Source: Histoplasma ohiense (Eukaryota; Ascomycota; Eurotiomycetes; Onygenales; Ajellomycetaceae). From it: a DNA stretch of 64,000 bases. The position numbers and the translations under genes were made by a program. Below are positions 59,735 to 64,000 of the stretch, in pieces. The first letter of the stretch is position 1. Each line of letters begins with the position of its first letter. Location of the stretch: assembly GCA_017607445.1 (NCBI GenBank), contig JAEVHH010000002.1:2533501-2597500 (forward strand), given 5' to 3'. The notes beneath the pieces were generated by a model. The model made no database searches. It was not told where the DNA came from and was given only the letters and a program-made list of their open reading frames with translations.

Positions 59735-61130
59735 GTGGATGCAGAGTTATATATGCGGTTGCCTATACCATTTTACGAGACGAAAAGTCAAGTATTTCCC
59801 GAGATAATGAAGTTAACTTGCTAATAATCTATCAAATTTCCTACAATATCCTACCAGGGACGCATGAATTGTGAATACAGCTTGTTATAACTTAAATAGC
59901 TTATTCCCAAATTTCTTCTTCCCTTAATTGGTACATCAACAAAAGCCAACCTACGAGCGATCGGGGATTTCCCTAAATGGGTATTTTTATACACAAAGAC
60001 CAAAAAGAAGACCAAAACTTATCATTAAGAGTACTTTGTAAACCCAAATGAAATCAAAAACAATGATATCATCAGCTGCCAAATAAGTAGGTAAACACAC
60101 ATATAAATGGTATATATATAACGAACAGAGAACTATCTCGAACAAAAGTTAAAAAGTAGTGAGGGATATCAAATCAGATAGTGGAAGGCACAACGAACAA
60201 AAAAAACGAAAGAAAAGAAAAGAAAAAGGACAAAGACATGGAAAGATCTAGCGATATCTGCCAGAACAAACAAGTAAAAACAGCAGAAATGAAAGAATGA
60301 GGATGAAAAAAAAAAAATTCACAGACCCAGGCCCGGAAAAGAAGAAAGGGAACTAGGTTGCATCAAAAGAACCAGGGCAAAAAATGATGAAGAGAGCGAA
60401 GGATGAAAAGGAACGCATTCCTGAAACCACGGCCATATAGAGGAATGGCCAGGTAACAAAATTTGGCGCGAGGGGCAAAATAGTGAAAATCAAGGTTTCA
60501 AATAGAATAAAAAGTATATGAATATGTATACCCTAAGGCTTCCTCCCCTTGTCTCACTTGCAAAACACAAAGCAGATATAAATTAACGGAGATGGAAAAT
60601 ACCACAAGACAATGAAGTGGAAACGAAAAGGCGGAAGGGAAGGCATGTTAGAAGGAAAAGAAAATAAGGGTAGCATTAAGCTTAAAAAACCAGGTATCAA
60701 GTGCCATGGTAGCAAAAAAATATGGGAGAGAACAGGAGAATAAAGTTCAATAACAATGAATGTCAGAACTGCATAGGAATAATAAACTAGAGTAATGGTT
60801 AATAGGATATTATTCGACAGTTAGGGAAATTGGTTAAGACGGGAACGGGAGGAAGATTTTATTTAAAAAAAAAAATAAAAATAAAAAATAAAACAGGCAA
60901 AACAAGCAATTGAAAACAAAGTCAAGTAAAAAAAAAAAAAAAAAAAAAAAAGAAAAAAGAGAGCGGGGGGAATATCAAAGAGCGGAGACCATCAAGGCCT
61001 GTGGCCGCTCTTCCTCCAGACAAACCATATCTTCTAACCAACGAACAAAAGAAAGCACCCAGATTTGTACACCCATTGTAGACCCACGTGGAAAAGATGG
61101 CCATTTGCATCGAATGTGCTATTAAACAGG
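59735..61130. other. Intergenic between convergent genes, A-rich on plus
   Basis: This is the 3' flank of both neighbours. Strongly purine-rich on plus (59990-60960), including a 24-base A run at 60928-60951. No gene is supported. Confidence 0.55.
60928..60951. repeat. Poly(A) run, 24 bases
   Basis: Uninterrupted A run on plus, poly(T) on minus, about 180 bp downstream of the stop codon of the minus-strand gene; prone to sequencing or assembly error. Confidence 0.9.
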
Positions 61131-64000
61131 TCAAATCATATTACCTATCGTCGGTTGTGCAGGCGCAGCAGGAGGAGCCAAGGCGGCTGATGTAGGAGCT
61201 TTAACAGGAGTCGACGATCGTTCCTCTTCATCCAACCGTTTCCGCCAACTAGCCAAATTATCGCTTAATCCACTCTCGCCATATGTTTCCTTGGTGGGCG
61301 TACGGTCAAAGTCGAACTGGGTGCTCAAACGGTAGTTCCGGTTGGTGCTTTCCCAGTGGCTTCGGAGAGCGTCAAGCTCGCTAGCAAGAGAATCTAGTGC
61401 GAAAGAACTGCGGTGGTCAAGGAAGGAGTCATCTTGAGAAACATTGCTACCAGCCCTTTGTCGGGCACCGATCGTATTATTGCTGGATGCGTTGCTGATT
61501 GTACGGCTCAAGCCATTGGGATGGGAAAGCACTTGTTGGGATTGTCGTCGGTAATTCGTCACTGACGATTCGACTTGGTCGAGGAGCATTGAGATCTTTT
61601 GCTCGGCATCCAGCGCCCGGCTTTCAAGAAGGGCATTCTCGCTTTTAAGCTGCTCCAGATCCTCGCGGCTCTTTTCCGTGATGCTCAATAATTCGCGTTT
61701 GATGTTGTCCTGTTCCGAGAGGCTTTGATCTCTTTCTGCTTGTGTAGCTGTGAGGTCCTCTCGAAGTTTTGCGAGTTGAGCTTCGAGGTTAGCAATGGAA
61801 GTCGAAGTCCTCTCCTGCAGGTCCGACAGAGATTTCTGCAAATCGAGCCGCTCAGTCTCCCATTGGGCAGACGCTTCTGGAGATGGGGAGGATGTTGAAT
61901 TGGTTTTTTGAAGCGCAGTTTCCAACTCAATCTGTAGCTTAGAGTTTTGTGATTTGTATTTGGAAAGCTCGTCCTTCATTCGCTTGAGCATTTTCTCTGT
62001 TCCCTTTACATAATGAACGGCTGATTGATAATCGTTTTCAAGTTGCTCAAGCTTCTCATTGTATGCACGATCAGCCTCTTGTTCTCTCGACTCGAAGGAT
62101 AGCTTCGTTTCTTCATGCGCCTTTATGCTTGACTGAAGTTGTTGCTCTAATTCACGGAGGCGGTTGTGTTCAGGAGTTCCGAAACGAGAACCTGGTGAAT
62201 CCAGTAATGGCGATCGCCTGTTGTCAGCCGTTATGCCACGTTCGCCAAGCAGCTCTTTCAATGCGCCATGTTGTATTGCCAACGCATTGGCGTCGCGTTG
62301 ATGGTTCTCGAGCTGTGCCTTCACTTCCCGGTTCTCGTTACTAAGCGCTTGGCTCTCTTTCAGAGCAGTCTGGAGTTGCCTACGGAGCTGCAGACCCTCT
62401 CGACTAGCTTGTTCCTGATACTGCTCTAATCCTGCAATACGTTCTTCCGCTCGTCGAAGTTTCTCGGAAGCTTCGTTTGCTGCTTGGTGATTTGTTTTCA
62501 CCAGCTCATTTGCCCTGTCAACTTGCTCCTTCAGAGCAGCAACTCTTTGCTCAGCAAGTGATTTGGCTGTAGATTCAGAATCACGTGAAGAGGCACGATC
62601 TAAACCAGCCAAGAACGCTGCTCTGTGGCTCTCTGCTTCCCTAGCGTGAGTTTCTGCCAATTCTTCAGCATCTCTCAACCGGCGGGCTGTATTCTCGAGC
62701 TCAGTGGTCCTTTCCTCATGTTCTGCTCTAAGCTGCAGAAGCTTTCTCTCCAAACCTTCGCGGTGATCCCGCTCCTCCTCTAGCTGTCTTTCCAACAGCT
62801 CAGCTTTAGCCGAGGAAGCGTTGACCGCTTCACGAAGAGATCCGACATCGGTGCCATGGTTTTCTAGACGGCTACTGAGATCATCAACTTTTTGAGATAG
62901 TTCGCTTTTATCAATCTGAGTCAGCTTCAGAGCACTTTCCGCCTCGGATCGGAGTGCTGCTTCTTCTCTGAATGCAGATTGCAGGTGATGGAGCTCAGTC
63001 CGCAGACTTTCCAATTCCAGGTTGTTGTTTTGAGATTCCATTTCTGACAATCTTTTACTCGTTACCTCATGAAGTTCTTCGGCCAACTCTTTTGCTCTCC
63101 TCTCGTCTTGAAGCTCGGACATCAGAGTTTCAGTCTTCGCCTTCAATTCCGCTTGAGATGCAAGGGCAAGAGCTAGTCGTCGACTTATTTCTGCGGACCG
63201 GTCAGGGTTGGTTTCATCAACGTCGCGACCGTTGCGATCCGATTGTGGTGTTCCTCTTCGGCTGCCCCCTTGAGCCGCAAGTTTAGCTTGGGCATAAGCA
63301 GCCTCGTTAATAGCTGCATCCCGCTGATGTTCCACCTCAGCCACTCGCTTGGATGCAATTGCAGCTTGACGATCAACAGCGGCTTGCATTTTCGCCAATT
63401 CTGCTCGCATGGAAATGAAGGCTTCGATCAGAGGACGGTCTTCTTCTTTGAAAATATCTATAGATCGCTGGTCAAGAGGAGAAGCATTTGCCGGGTTGAG
63501 AGTATATCCTGCTTTGCGGGCCATTGCCAACTCTGAAGCATACCAAGCATTCCTGGCTTTTGCTGCTTCGAGGTCTTTAATAAGAGCTTCTTGATGTGGA
63601 GTCAGTCGAGGGGAGCGAGGCTCATCGTTGAAGTTTCTGGAATTCCTATATATTCTTTGCTCAGACCCATCGGCGCTGCCGGGGCCCTTACCCAGGATGG
63701 AGTCATCAACACTATCAATAGAGTTATGATGTTTTTGTCGTAAGGAACGTTGTCGAGCTGGTGTCACTAGTGGAGCGGCTTCTCCAGCTTCCATAGCTCG
63801 AGCAGAAAGTCGCGAGGATTGCTGGCGCCCACCAGAAACGGGGCTCTGCTCGCGTCCTGGTCGAGAATTTGTCATCATTTCGCGCATCACAGGTGACTGT
63901 CTGTCCTTTTCATTCCCGACAGTTCTCAGATTGTCAACAGGTGTCATTCCTCGTTCGCCTCCCTTGTGTGGTTTGCTTCGTCCACTCTGGGTGTTAATAT
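61131..64000 (-). CDS. Coiled-coil protein, probable C-terminal part of TeaA/Tea1-like polarity factor (runs off window)
   Basis: The frame is open from the right edge to TGA at 61133-61131, more than 950 codons with no intron needed. The first methionine in view (63947) is unlikely to be the start, because the frame continues upstream (TQSGRSKPHKGGERG before it). After a Ser/Arg-rich basic stretch, coiled-coil heptads fill most of the sequence (long Glu/Leu/Lys/Gln runs, e.g. LESLRTELHHLQSAFREE). The C-terminal block LDSLASELDALRSHWESTNR and RKRLDEEE recall Tea1/TeaA orthologues, which have N-terminal kelch repeats at growing tips; that part would be outside the window. The assignment is from memory. 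A GTAATA just before the end could be an alternative splice donor. Confidence 0.6.
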   Translation of the reverse strand, partial: INTQSGRSKPHKGGERGMTPVDNLRTVGNEKDRQSPVMREMMTNSRPGREQSPVSGGRQQSSRLSARAMEAGEAAPLVTPARQRSLRQKHHNSIDSVDDSILGKGPGSADGSEQRIYRNSRNFNDEPRSPRLTPHQEALIKDLEAAKARNAWYASELAMARKAGYTLNPANASPLDQRSIDIFKEEDRPLIEAFISMRAELAKMQAAVDRQAAIASKRVAEVEHQRDAAINEAAYAQAKLAAQGGSRRGTPQSDRNGRDVDETNPDRSAEISRRLALALASQAELKAKTETLMSELQDERRAKELAEELHEVTSKRLSEMESQNNNLELESLRTELHHLQSAFREEAALRSEAESALKLTQIDKSELSQKVDDLSSRLENHGTDVGSLREAVNASSAKAELLERQLEEERDHREGLERKLLQLRAEHEERTTELENTARRLRDAEELAETHAREAESHRAAFLAGLDRASSRDSESTAKSLAEQRVAALKEQVDRANELVKTNHQAANEASEKLRRAEERIAGLEQYQEQASREGLQLRRQLQTALKESQALSNENREVKAQLENHQRDANALAIQHGALKELLGERGITADNRRSPLLDSPGSRFGTPEHNRLRELEQQLQSSIKAHEETKLSFESREQEADRAYNEKLEQLENDYQSAVHYVKGTEKMLKRMKDELSKYKSQNSKLQIELETALQKTNSTSSPSPEASAQWETERLDLQKSLSDLQERTSTSIANLEAQLAKLREDLTATQAERDQSLSEQDNIKRELLSITEKSREDLEQLKSENALLESRALDAEQKISMLLDQVESSVTNYRRQSQQVLSHPNGLSRTISNASSNNTIGARQRAGSNVSQDDSFLDHRSSFALDSLASELDALRSHWESTNRNYRLSTQFDFDRTPTKETYGESGLSDNLASWRKRLDEEERSSTPVKAPTSAALAPPAAPAQPTIGNMI

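Overview
The window looks like a filamentous ascomycete chromosome. Genes have several short introns (about 50-130 bp, GT..AG, CTAAC-like branch sites). The gene set (gamma-COP, phosducin-like protein, fungal AP-1-like bZIP factor, Zn2Cys6 factor with fungal trans domain, Dal5-like permease, GH47 mannosidase, casein kinase I, 5-oxoprolinase, TeaA-like coiled-coil protein) is typical of Eurotiomycetes. The contrast between ordinary gene-bearing DNA and a 20-kb AT-rich, CpG-poor block of retroelements would fit Onygenales (Blastomyces/Emmonsia-like genomes). That placement is an inference from memory, not a database match.

Layout. 1-481: 5' part of a HAD-superfamily hydrolase (minus). 868-2138: F-box-like protein (plus). 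2756-5859: coatomer gamma subunit, six exons (minus), divergent from a phosducin-like chaperone of four exons (6278-7234, plus). 8076-9154: bZIP factor (minus). 12828-14919: nine-exon MFS permease (minus). 16682-18451: intronless GH47 mannosidase (minus). 20667-23281: rearranged Copia-type retroelement with a 56-bp tandem array in its leader and LTR copies in both orientations. 26446-27934: casein kinase I (plus). 30289-32994: nine-exon Zn2Cys6 regulator (minus). 33692-53322: AT-rich transposon nest. 55655-59734: 5-oxoprolinase (plus). 61131-64000: C-terminal part of a TeaA-like coiled-coil protein (minus), running off the window. Exon joins were worked out by hand, and every complete gene gives an open frame divisible by three.

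The nest is the main discovery. A degenerate Helitron (Rep plus PIF1-like helicase on plus, about 6.6 kb once insertions are removed) is interrupted by two chromodomain Ty3/Gypsy elements in opposite orientations. Element 1 (35229-41198, plus) has 471-bp LTRs and target duplication AGTCT. Element 2 (43996-51057, minus) has 382-bp LTRs and target duplication ATTAT. Removing each insertion with one copy of its target duplication rejoins the Helitron reading frame. Element 2 also carries an antisense, apparently intron-containing cysteine-rich/coiled-coil ORF between pol and its 3' LTR; I do not recognise it. All three transposons are inactivated by C-to-T/G-to-A changes. The two LTRs of element 2 differ, by my count, at 15 sites, all transitions and all explained by CpG or CpC (GpG) contexts. 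This differs from the CpA preference of classical repeat-induced point mutation.

The host genes are unrelated housekeeping and regulatory functions (COPI traffic, CCT chaperonin co-factor, N-glycan trimming, casein kinase signalling, glutathione/5-oxoproline turnover, polarity). There is no biosynthetic cluster and no RNA gene that I could recognise.
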